DNA from: Rhizoclosmatium globosum
Taxonomy: Eukaryota > Chytridiomycota > Chytridiomycetes > Chytridiales > Chytriomycetaceae
DNA length: 64,000 nt
Reading direction: 5' to 3'
Assembly (NCBI GenBank): GCA_002104985.1
Contig: MCGO01000003.1
Span: 372,001 to 436,000, forward strand
The position numbers and the translations under genes are program-made. Position 1 is the first letter of the stretch; each line of letters begins with the position of its first letter. Below are positions 22,001 through 35,180 of the stretch, piece after piece. The notes below the pieces were generated by a model. That model saw only the letters and a list, made by a program, of their open reading frames with translations, did no database searches and was not told the origin of the DNA.

Positions 22001-23673
22001 ACTCACGATCCTCAAACTGTACAACTGAGTTTCGAGCAGTGAGCTCTCGCTTGCAATATTATTTGCGCTTGGTGAAACGGACATTCTGCGAGATGGCGCT
22101 TCTGAAATATAACAATCTAGATGGGAGTCGGTTAGGAATAAAAAATTGTTTGCTTCGGACTCGCCTAAAATGGAGGACTTGTTGTATCAACCGAAGCCAC
22201 TCTCCTTAACATTTCAATCGGATCCTGACGCCGAACCGTATCACCAAATGTTGAACCCTACGCTCCCAATCATATCATCGATTTCAGCGGCGCAAGCATC
22301 TAACGTCTCTCGCAGTGCCTCTTCGCATGTGTTTGCGACTGTTTCAAAGCAGAAAGCATCACGTTTTCGAGGTTTGGTTTTTGAGGGCTTGTGGCTGGAG
22401 TGTGGAATGCTGTTCCCATTGGTGTTTGGAAGTTTGAGTGTGGGGACGGTGTCCTCACCCCGGCTATGTGGATATACGAAGATGTGATAGGAGTTTGAGG
22501 GTCATGGAAAGTAAATGCGACAGAAGGGTTGTTTTCTAGCTTTGGGGAAGTCGTGGGAAGCGGTAGACGTGAGTTTGTGGATAACGGGTATGGAAGCATG
22601 GTGGGGGTTGTTGGGAGAAAGTAGAAGCTTGTTTGCGTTTGTATGTCATAGCTTAATGAGTGGGACTCTTGTGGAAAGCGAGTTGGCGAAGGGATTCTTT
22701 GAGGTTTGAAAGGTGGAGTAAAAGAATCCAGTTTACAACTTTGTCGAGTGGTGCTGTTTCGTTTGTTTCGATGGTAGCTTCCCCTTTCAATACGTTGTTC
22801 GCGCTTGCTTTGACAGAAATTTGCGCTGGTGACGGATGCGGGCTTGATGTTTTGATGGGTGATTTGCTGATTGTAGGCACACTGAAATCCAAAGACGATT
22901 CAAATGACTCTCTAGTGTCATTATTATAAAGGAGAGTAGTAGGTGGTGCAGATGGCTGGTTGGAGCATAGATGTGCGATCTATGTTGTTGAAAGATGGTT
23001 CTGTTGAGAACGATACTGGTTCAGCGGCGGAGGCAGTGATTTGGGAGACATGAACCTCAGAAACAGAGCCATTATATTCTAGGGTTGTATATTTTGCTGA
23101 CTCTGAGGCTCCTCCGACGAAACTTACAGGTCCTACCAAACTAAATTCACTCATACTCAAGTTCAAATTTGGATCCCAAAATGATTTCCCCCAATTTGTT
23201 AAAAACGCGTCGTCGATTGGATTAGTGGGATGTTTTGGCTTCTTCGCAGGTTTAGCAGCATCTTTGAGCATTTGAGCATATTTTCCATTCGGGGCAATTT
23301 TTTCAGAGTATGGAACAAACGGAGACTGCTTAGAACGATCTGAAGCCAATGGCTTTTGTTTCGGAATGGTTGGAGTCACATGTTTGTCGATCGAGGGTCG
23401 TTGGCGAGAGACAGACTCTGAAAGACATTTCGGACGATACAAATCAATGTGAGACTGCACTATACTCTTTTGGATGTGGGTGTGTGTTTGGATGTAGATG
23501 CCTGCTTGGGTTTTTGCTGCGGTACCTGTCAAAAGTGATAGCGCCAACCTTGGTTATTGATCGCAAGAGTGTATAAAAACTGTGAAATGCGTACTAACCT
23601 GAAGTTTCTTTGAATGGCTTTGAGGATGCTGTTTGACAGGTGACGAAGGACGCGAAGGAATGTGATTCAACAT
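19091..23673 (-). CDS. Long Ser/Pro-rich disordered protein, function unknown
   Basis: Minus-strand coding continues from ATG 23673 (MLNHIPSRPSSPVKQ) to a stop at 19091, as successive overlapping frames with the same Ser/Pro/Thr/Lys-rich composition; I treat them as one gene with some introns and several one-base frame changes (for example in an A-run near 21680). Features: SPIDDAFLTNWGKSFWDPN-like aromatic patch near 23200, a helix-like acidic stretch ETVANTCEEALRETLDACAA near 22300, SRSRSRSPLSS near 21930, and repeated LPPKP(V/I)L(K/R)S(S/A)SS units around 20850 and 21060. No catalytic domain recognised. Possible cytoskeletal or signalling scaffold, but that is only a guess from composition. 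It could also be two adjacent genes. Confidence 0.5.
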
Positions 23674-23820
23674 CGTTCTGGTATTTGTCAGGATATTCTT
23701 GATCAAAACAAAAGAAAGAAAATAGAGGAAAGGAAGGAAGAAATTGAATGAGGGAAGAACTCTCATTATTTCGACTGCTTGGATCCACTTTTGCCCTTGA
23801 GGTGATTTCGTCCGAAGTGC

Positions 23821-24204
23821 TTGGACGAAGCAGCAAGAAAACACACGAATGGCCCCACCAACACAGGCGCACCACATGCACCGGCAGCAGCCCGTCCAGG
23901 CAGCAACACCAACAGCAGCAGCATCGCCACATGGTCAGCACGTGCGCTGTCACAGCTCGGCGTCGACACGTCGGTCCGCCACGGGTCCGACTCGGTGCGG
24001 CGCATCAAACAGGAAGTATCCGGACCCGGACTCGGACTGGGCTCGGGAACGGCGCGCGCGGCTCTGCGAAAACACATTCGGACTGACAACTCAACTCGCC
24101 GAACAACGGCGACAACTCGAACGGCGCGTCCGGCCCTCGCAACCGTGTTTGACTTGAACCAGTCTCTGTCGGACAAGGACGAACGACCAAAGAGTACTTG
24201 TTGA
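23821..24204 (+). other. GC-rich block with overlapping open frames
   Basis: A sharply GC-rich stretch, unlike the AT-rich flanks, open in several frames on both strands, as expected from its composition. It lies between the divergent start of the disordered-protein gene (23673) and the chitin synthase. One plus frame starts at ATG 23849 (MAPPTQAHHMHRQQPV); another ends FDLNQSLSDKDERPK before a GTACTT that might be a splice donor. It may encode the N-terminus of the chitin synthase, but I cannot decide which frame is real. Confidence 0.4.
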
Positions 24205-24248
24205 CTCGTAAAACATGCCCCCGTATTCTTATCAAACATTGAAAAAAC

Positions 24249-27200
24249 AGATGCCCACTTTTACCAACAAATCTTGCTCCTGGAACTGCTTCCACTCAAC
24301 CTCAACCTCAACCACAACTACCAGCGAATTCCTTTCCTCCAATCTCAATTCCTGAACCACATCCAATATTTGCTGTCCAGCGTATAGCTGCGAATCCTCC
24401 ACAGCCTTCTGCAGCAACCACAACAGCAGTGACGCAGATTCCATCAAATCGGATTCTTTTGATCCAAACACTCCACCACCAAAAGTAAAGCGCTTGCTGC
24501 GGAAAAGTATTCAAGCTCTGCAATGGACGGCCCCTCAGAATCCCCCAGAATCCGTCGATTGGTGGGCTTGGACTTGGGTTCTGCTCACTTTCTGCTGCAC
24601 TGATAAAATGATTGCCTTTTCTCGAAATTGGGATCCTATTCCAAAGGCTTGGAAGCTTGGAAAGAAGAGGATGATCGATATGCTGTAAGAAGAAGGAAAA
24701 TAATCCTCAGACTATCCAAGCATGGAGAGAAAAGGTATGACAAATTGAGAGGATTGTGTGACGAGAGCGCGAAGTGAGCACGAAAGGAACTCGTTGCCTT
24801 CAGGCGAGGCGGATTTATGGTGAAAACGTTGCGAAGGTTCTTTCGCGTAAATAGCACAAGAGTATGTTATTTCAACGAAGCCCACATGTAGCCAGAAAAA
24901 GAAAACTCTTCACACCAAATAACCACATTTATGAAATCAAAACTAATAATATAACAATAGGTTGCTTCCTGCATTCTTATTGGAATGATGATGATATTGG
25001 TTGCATTTTTAACTGTGGGGTTACAGTTTGCATTTTGTCCAACGTCTCTCAGCCAATCGGCAAGCGCAATCTTGAGCCAAAACGACCACAAAACTGTCGG
25101 ATACCACAATAATATTGTTATTTTTGGAAGAACGTATGACTACAATCAAACCAAGACTGTACTGGCGAAGGCCGGAGTCGCTTTGAATGCAGATTTTATC
25201 AGTTCCGATTTGACTCCTTTATTTATTGCGTCGGCGTGTGCCCCGTTTGGAATGGGACCTCAAATTACGGGTTGCTCAGTTTCAAGTAAGTATGGAGGCG
25301 CTGGGATCTCTGCGTCACCTTGTTTGGATCCATCAATCATCACTATGTCTTCGACGGTATTTGAAAAGTTTTTTTCTACAATATCTAACTGGGAAATAGG
25401 GGCGAGCTTATTTTTCATGGGATGATATTGTATACAACTCCAAACCTCCCCATACTTTGATGGTCTTCAATGGGATTGTTCTTAATTTGACGGCTTACCT
25501 GGGTGCTCCTACATCTTCTCAAATCTTTGGATCCAATGACCGTATTAATCAAATTATTTCTGACAACGTGGGCTTTGATTCAACTCGTGCATTTTCATGT
25601 ATGTCCCCAACTCTGTCTAATACTCTGGTTCTAAAAAGTTATCTTTTGATCAGCTTCATATGATACTATTTCCGCTGCCAACTGTCTTGCCCAGCGATAT
25701 TCCGTTGGATTTGTGGATCAAATTGGAGTTGGGTGCAGTGCCAATCAATTTATTCAAGGTGCTATCCTTGGCATGATTGCAATTCTCATTTCCATTCGCT
25801 TCGTTATGGCATTCATCTTCCATTGGTTCATTTCAGGTCGCATTGTAGCATCCAAAAACTCGTCAGCATTTCGCAACAAATTCCTTCCTCAACGCCGTCA
25901 ACGAACAACAACGATTCGCCAACCACCACCTCGCGCACCCCCCACGGGTCAAAATGGAGGAGCCGCGAATACAACCATCGTTTCGCGCTTAGCTAATCTT
26001 AGCCAACTTGAGACTTCTCGTCGGCATGTTGATAACAAAGAAGATCCATATGTGATTATGCTCGTAACTTGTTACTCTGAATCCATCAAGGAGATTGAAA
26101 AAACTGTGCGTTCTCTCGCAACGACTGATTATGCGGACCACAAGAAGCTTTTATTTCTTGTTGCGGATGGACTCGTTACAGGGAAAGATCAAGTCATCTC
26201 CACACCGGATGTCGTTATTGGGCTGATTCGACGGCTGAATGGCGAAGAGGTGTTGCACCTGAAGAAAAAAGTTACTTGGCAATCGCAGATGGAAGGAAAC
26301 AACATAATATGGCGCAAGTAGTAAGTACAAATTATTTTTCAAAGTCATGATATTAACGTTCAACAAGTATGCTGGTCACTACATCCCTAAAGACGATGAA
26401 GGAAAAGTACTCGATGAAAACGCCAGAGTCCCTATCGTTGGCATCGTAAAATGTGGAACGCCAGAAGAGCGTGGACTTCTTCCTGGAACGAAACGAGAGG
26501 GAAAGCCTGGGAATCGCGGAAAACGAGATTCTCAGATGCTTCTCATGAATTTTCTGTCTAGCGTTAGTGCACAACCTCACGCGCGAATGACTCCTTTGGA
26601 CTATGATTTAGCCTGCAAGATTAAATCGATCGAAGGAACATGTCCTTCTGAGCATTCACTTGTACTCATGGTCGATGCTGATACAGCTGTTCACGAGGAC
26701 AGTTTGTTTTTTATGGTTCAAGCGATGGTTAATGATCCAAAGATTATGGGATTGTGTGGAGAAACACGGATTGCAAACAAAACAGATTCGTTTGTAACCA
26801 AGATTCAGGTATTTGAGTATTACATTTCTCATCACTTGGGAAAAGCTTTTGAAAGTGTGTTTGGTGGTGTTACTTGCTTGCCTGGTGAGTTTGATTTTTA
26901 AAGCCCATCAAAGTGCTGATGTGAAGATAGGTTGTTTTTCAATGTATCGTATCCGAGGAGAAACTTTAAATGGAGACCTTGGAAATGATTCGGAAACTGG
27001 AAAGGAATTCGTACCGATTTTGATCGAACCTGAAATCATTGATTATTGTAAGTCAAGGAGAAGAAGTCATCAATCTGACTTATTTATTGCAGACAAAGAG
27101 TTCATTGTCGATTCGTTGCACAAGAAGAACCTTCTCCTACTTGGTGAAGACCGATACTTGACGACGCTGATGCTTTCGCGGTTCCCGAAACGTCGCTTGA

Positions 27201-30200
27201 TCTTTGTTCCGCAAGCAACGTGTGAAACCACAGTGCCTCACACGTTCAAGCAACTGTTTTCTCAGCGACGGCGGTGGATTAATTCTACTATCCACAACTT
27301 GTTGGAACTGTTGCGGGTGGATAATTTGTGTGGTATTTTTTGTCTGAGTATGAAGTTTGTGATATTGGTAAGCATCGTTGGCTTTGATTGATTTAAGTTT
27401 TAAACTTTTCCGTAGTTGGAACTCATTGGAACAGTTGTACTACCTGTTGCTGTGTCGTTGATGTTCGTGCTACTCATATCCGCAATGTTCACGGGGCCTT
27501 CACTTCCGTTATATATGCTTCTTGTTACTCTACTACTGCCTGGGGTCTTGATTCTATGCACGACTTTCGAGCTGGAATATATTGGGTGGATGTTCGTTTA
27601 CTTGGGAGGACTCCCGGTCTGGAACTTTGCTTTACCGCTCTATGCATTCTGGAATTTTGATGACTTCTCGTGGGGTGAGACGCGTAGAGTCGCTGGAGAG
27701 GTTGCTACAACTGGGAATCACCATGGAGAAAACGATGGGCAATTCAAAATTGGAGATGTCAAGACTTACACGTAAGTATTAGCTTAATGCTTTATTTTTT
27801 GACTCTTTTGAATGAAACAGATGGGAAGAATGGAAGGCAATGTCGAATCCAAACTCGGAGGAACTGTCGAACGAGCCTGGAGATGTAACCAATATGTCTA
27901 TGCAAGATGATGTGACGAAAATTAGGCAACGGATAGATATAAATGACGACGGAAGACCCAATACCCGAAACTCAATGTACGCCAACAAGAGTAGGCGGGG
28001 AAGTATGATATCCATGTCAACACCAACAGTCAAAACTGGAAGTACGTATACCACACTCCTGGAAGCAGCCCGGCACCTCAAATTTCAGACGGTGTTGGAC
28101 GAAATGAGGAGTACAACGATGAAGGCGTAGTTGGTGTTTCTCTGTTGACACCTGAAAACATGAATATGGCGATTTTGGGTTACAACACATCAGTACCGTT
28201 CTACAGCCACGACAGCCTCCTCAACATCCGAATACAACACAGAATCTGTCTACGATGCCATACAATCATTATTACCCTCAACACCCTCAACAGCAACTTA
28301 GCCTTGGCCAATACCAACAGCCTGCATTCAATCCTTACAATTCTTCTTATTATCAACCACTGCGCACGCGTACGCGAGTACTTACGGATACGATGCATCG
28401 CATTTTACTCAAGTACCAATTCAACCAACTTCAACCGATGATAAATCCCAATCGTCATCAAATACCAGCTCAAACACTAGCGAAAGCTCGACACCTCCTT
28501 TGCGTCGCTTTGAATCGCATTCTATTCCAATACCGCCGTCCAGGATGATTCAGGAAGATCTTCTTTGCTTAATTCCGATCTGAACCTGAACCAACCCGAG
28601 GCATGGATTCGTTCCTTGTTGCCCTTCGCTCAGGCAGCCAAGTTTCTTCCCAGCAGGTTTCAGGAGAAGCCGAAGTTACGGCAGTTGCTCATCGTGTGGA
28701 AACACTATCAGTCTCTTCTCTGTCAAATAGAACGGCTAAAGCGGTACATGCCTCACGGGATCTTCCACGTCCAAATCCAAGACAGCCCGAACGGCAAATA
28801 GCGGAGGAGTCAGAGCTGGAATCGTCAAAATCCTTTGCCAACTTTTTGCCGAACCACAGTATTCTTCACTATCAAGCACCTCGAGTGGCTTTGGGAGCGG
28901 ATTCCCAAGACAAATCTATTTTAGCCGACGAATCACAGAGCTATATTGACGAGCAAAGTAATGCGGACCAGTCTGTTCAACATGAGGAATCCATGAACAA
29001 ATCTTTCTTGAAGTTTTTCAAATCAGGAGGATCCAAGAATGGAAGTATTCGCATGAAATTTGCGACTGGACTTGAGAGCATTCGGGGGAAAAGGAAAGAC
29101 ACGAACAGCTCTTCGGGAACGTCCTCTGTTGTTGGTGAAGAGGCTGTTGGAACTCGAGGTGTTTCAGGGCGTGGACCTCCGCCGCCACCTTCTTTGACCT
29201 CTCGAGACGGATCAGTTGTTAGTTCGCAAAACTCTTCATTACATCAGCAATCCAAGGGCAATGGATCGGCACAATTTCAAACATTTCATTCCCTCAAGAC
29301 GCACGACCAGTCCGAAAAGAACCTCAAGATGTGGAGCAAATAACACGCGTAAACTCGGATCACGTGTCATCAAGGACAACTCAGTCCTCGAATTTGCGAC
29401 GATCATATAACCAAGTATCTTCCCCCGCACATTCAGCAAAGAGCGTTGATTCATCAGATCCAAGCCAAGAAACACCGCGAGCGCCAAAACGAGACATTGC
29501 TCAAGATACTACGCCTCCGCCAGTTTTGCGGCCTTCTCCTCGCGGACCCGGTCGTGAAGTACCACGTCGAATGACAGTGGAAGACATCCAGCAACATCAA
29601 GACGTTTTGGCGTCAACAAAGAACCGCTTGTACGAACAGACAGATTTGCAGCCTCCCCCGATTCCACCAAAGAGAAGCCCTCTCCGAAAGTCTTCAACCG
29701 ACCCCAGACTCGGATCAAACACAGTCTCTTCTGTATCTCATACCCCTGTTAGACAGGAACCTCAATATCCTCAAGAGAGGCTCCAAACCCAGCATATATC
29801 GTCAGCTTCGAGGCAACCCCAACCTCGCCCACTAAGAGCCGATGCTTCCCTACCAAACCTCATACAAAAAGTTGAGGCTTTCAAAGATATTTCTACTAGC
29901 AGTTCTGGGCTTTCGCCAAATGACTTCTCTGTCTCCTCCAGTGGCCGACAACATCGTCACTCTACTCCAGCGCAATATGCAAGCACAGACAATTCTGATT
30001 ACTCTGCAAGCGAATTAGAATCGTGCGTCGTAGATTATTCCATTCTTGAAGTTGAGGGCGATTTTTCCCAGACCACCACCGATACACCATCATTCGCCAT
30101 TTCTCCGAACAACAAGAATCGACCTGTGCCCGAATACTCTATCGACGAAGATTCATCTGTTTTTGAAGAAGAATCACAGGACTGCAGTGTATCAAGGACT

Positions 30201-30551
30201 GAAGACGCCTATCAAACAGCTGATGAGGATAGCGCGATTCACTACGAACTACCACTTCCACCACCGACATCTGTAGTTTCTCGATCGTCTCTCTCCAATG
30301 CTCCTGTAAACAACAGGCCTTCTGCTTCGAATAGGAAACGAAAGGTCCTTCCTGTTGTTCCGTCTGCCCCAGACAACACGATAGCTTACGGTAACTCGTC
30401 CAGACCATCTCCGCCTCGATCCCAAACGCAAAGTACACCACAAAGAAATTCAACGGCTCGAAATAATTATGAGATGTCGCTGACTCCTGTATCCGCAGAA
30501 AGATTTTTGGCCGGACTCAAGGCAGTGTCAAGAAAACCATCGAAATTCTAA
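24249..30551 (+). CDS. Chitin synthase (class IV-like) with long disordered C-terminal extension
   Basis: Multi-exon GT2 chitin synthase. In order: Pro/Gln-rich N-terminus; a first membrane segment ending QAWREK (24740); a second hydrophobic segment at 24985; an extracytoplasmic-type region with [10 protein letters not shown]; then membrane segments and the catalytic core: [29 protein letters not shown] (DxD), [24 protein letters not shown] (EDR), [13 protein letters not shown] (QRRRW). Membrane helices follow, then [15 protein letters not shown], typical of Chs3-type enzymes. It polymerises UDP-GlcNAc into chitin at the plasma membrane. From 27840 to 30551 the coding continues as Ser/Pro/Gln-rich sequence ending AVSRKPSKF. 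Frame breaks: T-run 24457-24460, near 24690, near 28035, and several in the tail. The start is unresolved, and the tail could be a separate gene. Confidence 0.85.
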
Positions 30552-30651
30552 CATTTATTTAATTATTTCTTTTTTGTATATGTTTATAATCTATATCATA
30601 AGTTATCAAATGCATGATATGTCGCGGTAGCAGTTTGATTGAAATTTGGTG

Positions 30652-33551
30652 CTAAAAGCATTTTATATATGCCACTCCTGAATCATTTGTAGTCGATGTT
30701 TGAAGTTCCCGTAATATTCCCGTGAAAGCGGTTGCGGAGTCCTTATTGTCAAACATCAATCTAACGGGTGATAGACTGGAAGAAAAAGAGTCCTCTCCGT
30801 CTGGCCCCATTTCAAAGTCACTTTCATTATTGGTAATGGTAACGTAATGACACAGCATATTGACTGAAGTGTGTTTGATTCGCGTTATTTCTTCAAACGG
30901 AATTGCAAAGAAAGAATGTTGACTTTCAAAAAGTATCCACGCTTGGTTCTCAGATAGGGAACAAACCGTTATTGTTGCCAACTCCCAAGTTGACCACTTT
31001 AAGTCATATCGTTGATATGGAGATGCTCCCTAGTGAAAACGTTAGCATATATACCAAACCCTGTAAATTATCGTACTGATATTCGCAGAGCTGCTACTTT
31101 AAGACGTTTCTTCTCCGTTTTGGAAGTGGTTTTTTCTTTCGAATTGTTCCAGCGACTCGTTTCGTTGGCGCTTTGTATATTTGCAATTCGCTTGCTGTTG
31201 GTTTGATGTCATTAGCAACTTTAGACACTCGTCGTACAGCCTGGGACACTTGATGTGTTGTTTTCCGCAATCTGACCAGAAACTGTTTGGCTGATTTGTG
31301 CTCTATCCATAAATTCCAGACTTTGCTTCCAAAATAAGTGCAAACAGTTATGGCTGATATGAACCACATCAAAACTGCTTCACGCATAGCGGCATTGGTC
31401 GAGAAATCAGAGTCGACCATGACAGTGTAAATAAATCCTGCTATTACAATGTATCCCACGCTGAGCATCGATAAGATCATTGATTCATTTGTTTCTATTG
31501 GGACCTCCGTGTGAGGAAAGCGCCTATCATCATTCCCAACATCAGAATGATATTCAAAGCGAGTAAAGCTATTGTAGCTCTGAAATCGAAACTGCTACTT
31601 GGTCCTGCACATACTAATGTCTTTGTGTTTTTCGAAAGAAGGACAAGTGACAGATGAGATCCCAATTCAACACTCCAATATCGCAAGAGCCCAACTTCAG
31701 CCAATGCAACAAGTGTAATAAATATCCAAGATATAAGAGCTCGTCTTGATACATCCATTTCTTTCCACAGGTTGACATAAGAAACGAATGCCTTTGAAAC
31801 AAAGGTACTCGCAACAAGACCAAATCCAAATATCGACGAAGATACTCGAGCGACACAAATCAAACTTGTTGGATTTTCGACATATGCAAATACAGTCCAA
31901 TTGATTAAAGCACAGCCAACAAGGAGCACAAAGTTTAGAGGGCCTCCTGAGTTAACAATAACGTGATGGGACTGAAATCGGATGATAAATAGAGAAAACG
32001 AAAGAATCGCAAAAACCCAATTGTGCCTAGTGCGAAAAGAGTTTGACCGTTACTGTCGGATTTCGTGATCAATGTCACAGTCTTCCATTCCACAAACCCA
32101 TCTGATGGCCACGTTATGGTTACATTGTTATCGACTGAAATACTGCCATCAGGCCAAGACGTTGCGTATGTTTGACCCATGACATTTTGCTGACTATCGA
32201 CAAAGCCGTTACTGCTAATCCAATAGTAAGCAATATTTGCAGACCCGACATCATTATATTCGAGGGGCATATTTCCAATTCCTTGAAATCCACTTCTTGC
32301 CACAATGGTATGTTTAATGCCGTCTGTAGTTGTCGCTTTTCAAGCATTTCAGTGGTAAATGAAGGATTCTCTCGAAGAAGTAAGTCGATACCCGACGCGA
32401 TGGTTAAAATACAGTCGTATGCAGCCTCCATGTATGCCTGAGGTGACCAATAAGGAAGTAACTCGCATTGAATGCCAAGTTTAGGTTTGCAATGGGGATT
32501 TCTTCCAGAGGCGGCCAATTAGCAGCCATAGATCTATTCAGCGCGTTCCAAGTTGGAGAGAAATCGGTCATATTTAGGTTGATTAACGGTGCGCCATAAA
32601 TATATATGAAGTCCCGGTTTCATTGAACAAAGAGCGGTTTGGAAACACGGTATCTTGATCATCAAAGTTTGGGAAAGCTGGACTCATCCATTTATAGTTT
32701 GGTCCAACAATACCCTGATCAAAAGCCGTAAAGTAAATCAATCCCGCCACAGTCCAGTCCCATGAATCGATAAAAATGTATCGAACATCTCGCTTTTTCA
32801 GAAAAGATGCGATATTCGTCGCGGACTTCAAGGTAAATGGGTAAGTCACCAAGGCAACGGCTGCAACATCAATTCCATTCCCAGTCAACGTATTCAAAAC
32901 ATTCCTTCCAAGCCCGTTTACCAAGTCTGTGCTATTCCTATTCGTCTAATATTATGTAACTGCAGAAAGCTGAGAAAGTGCTTGTCAAAATCGGCGACAG
33001 ACTGTTTCGGCCGAAAGAAAGACTTGTAGTTGTTCTTGTCATCAAACAGACTATTTGTTGGTATCACCCCGCAATAAGGTATCTATTGCAATTTCAGATG
33101 AATGATATATAAGGTTGAAACTTAACGTTATAAGATGAAAAAACTTCGGCTTCCGTCCTTAACGTGGCTGTTCGCCAACCTCCAATTACAGCAACAATAT
33201 TCTCATTCTCCGGATTTTGAGAAATATTAGAGCGACAATACCAGCATATGCTGGAGATAGCGTTGTTGTTGACCCCGGATCACAGTTGTTGAAGTGTTTG
33301 ATTTTGACAGTTGTATTGGGCAGAATAGAGTTATTCGCGTTTAACATCTGTGCGGCTTGCGCAATAATTAAATCGTCATAGAATTGCCAACCCGGTGTGT
33401 TGTATGGGTCATATGTTGCAAAGACTTCTGGGGTTTTGTTCCATGGAGAATATGTTCCAATGATCCCAATAGTTACAGTTGACCTCTCTTTCCCCGGCGC
33501 TACTTTAAGTGAGCCTTGCGATGAAACGGATACAAAGAGAAGGAGGGCCAT
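30652..33551 (-). CDS. Class C (GABA-B-like) GPCR with ligand-binding domain and 7TM
   Basis: ATG 33551 starts a signal peptide (MALLLFVSVSSQGS) and then a periplasmic-binding-protein-like ANF receptor domain (TVTIGIIGTYSPW, YDDLIIAQAAQMLNANNS, NTTVKIKHFN) with several NxS/T sites, through about 31940. Seven hydrophobic segments follow (31929-31094), including RRALISWIFITLVALAEVG and, after NES, MILSMLSVGYIVIAGFIYTV: the layout of class C receptors. The cytoplasmic tail is basic (KKKPLPKRRRN); after a 47-nt intron (31030-31076) it ends in a compact PH-like region (ITVCSLSENQAWILFES). One base is missing near 33228, where the paralogue at 63380 reads VALNISQNP. Ligand unknown. Confidence 0.85.
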
Positions 33552-33671
33552 AAAAGCATGGATTGCCGTGTGTAGGTGGTCCCACGTAAATCTTAATTAT
33601 GCCATTGAAAATATCTATTATCTTTACTGAAGCTAATAACGAAACGAAGGTAAAAGTAACTTAGGTAATAA

Positions 33672-35109
33672 TCAAACTAACACAAATCCATCCAAATCCA
33701 TGTTATCCTCCAATGTGCCCAGAACTTCTTCCAAGAATGTTGTATCATTCTGTCCATCGTGAAGAATCTCCTCATAGTCACTGTCATCGGCGCTGAAGGT
33801 AGGAGTCAGGCCAGGAGAAGCAAGATCCACAGCATCCAATTCATTTGACAGAAACTTGACCTCTCCTCCGTCAGTAATATCGATATTTCTTATGAAATGA
33901 TGCTCAAACTTTGAGTCTGCTGAAGTGTCTTGGCTGAGATCTTGTAAAATACTTGATGCTCCAACTTCCTCGTCACAAGCTTCTGCGGCATTACTCGGCC
34001 CATATGAGAAGAATGACCTTTGTCACTTTCTCGCACAGAATATCTTCACCATTCGACATAATGGCTGAAACCGTTTTATCAGGCACCAGTGCCGAACTTT
34101 GAGAGGACTCTAACAACTTGAAATGATACGAAAGCTTGCAAGACTCATTAAATAATGCCGGAACCTTGTCATCTATCCCATTATCAGCTAACGACATTGT
34201 CATTCAACAAAAACAAACTGCACGGCTTACCTTCCCAACGACTCCACATTCCCTCCATAAAAAAGTTATTCTCAAAACTTCGACTCAACCGTCGTCTCTG
34301 ATAATCCAAAGCAACAGCTCCAAAGGGATCTTCAGAATGTACCAAATTGACTCCGACTGTGAGAATAACGTCTCCAAGTCCACGGAACAAGGTTGAATCG
34401 CATTTGTTGCAAAGAAACGACTCCTTTGTTTACAATATCTGATGCAGCAGCCTCCTCATGAGAATCAATTGTCCAGTCTTCCTCCTCATCGTCAACCACA
34501 GCCTCGATTTTAGCCGTGCTGTAGTCGGTCTCCTGAAAACTGGGAATAATATCTTGAGAAGGAGTCATTTCGATAGACAACGGTCGATGGTGTTGAAAGA
34601 TAAAGTGAGGAAAGTTATCTCGCTGTGCCACTGTTGGAACAAACAGGAATAGTAGTGCGTGGGCAATGTAAGCTTCAAGAAGGATGCGGTCTTGAAAGGG
34701 AGAAGGTGGGTTAATGTCAGTTATACAGGAGTTTGACAGGGGGGAAGCAAAAGCAATGAATAGATGGATTGGCAAGCAAAAGAATCGATAAGATCCGACT
34801 TACGGTATTCAGAGGATCGCCGTTTTGTGAGGTTGTCAGGGATCGTTTTGGAATGATGGTCAAGTCTTTCGGAGTAGTGTGGCCAATAGATGAAGGGATG
34901 GGTCGCCATTGTAAGTCGGTGGCGGATCGCTCTTCCGGACGATAGGGTAGATTTCTGGCTCTGAACAAAAGTAGTAAGACATCGTAGGTTCTCTCGATTG
35001 TTGGAGTGCGGCGGTTGTTGAGGGAGGATTCTGTCGATGGAGACGTTTTGAGTGTTGAAATTGTGAGTGGCGCGGTTTGACTTGACGCCATCGGATAAGG
35101 GAAAAACAT
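33672..35109 (-). CDS. Unrecognised protein with acidic C-terminus
   Basis: ATG 35109 (MFFPYPMASSQTAP) or 35091. The N-terminal part contains IERTYDVLLLLFRARNLPYR; a second exon contains AYIAHALLFLFVPTVAQRDN and an acidic stretch VVDDEEEDWTIDSHEE; a third reads GLGDVILTVGVNLVHSEDPF, then RRRLSRSFENNFFMEG. The last segment is acidic and ends EDNMDLDGFVLV at 33672. At least three introns are implied; some joins were not resolved. No domain recognised. It starts only about 70 bases downstream of the cullin-4 stop on the same strand. The pattern of hydrophobic helices separated by acidic linkers suggests a nuclear or scaffold protein, but this is weak inference. Confidence 0.55.
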
Positions 35110-35180
35110 GGAAAAACAAAGGCAAAGACACAAAACATGTTGAAAGCAATATAGGCACTTAAGAACATGACAGAAAACTA

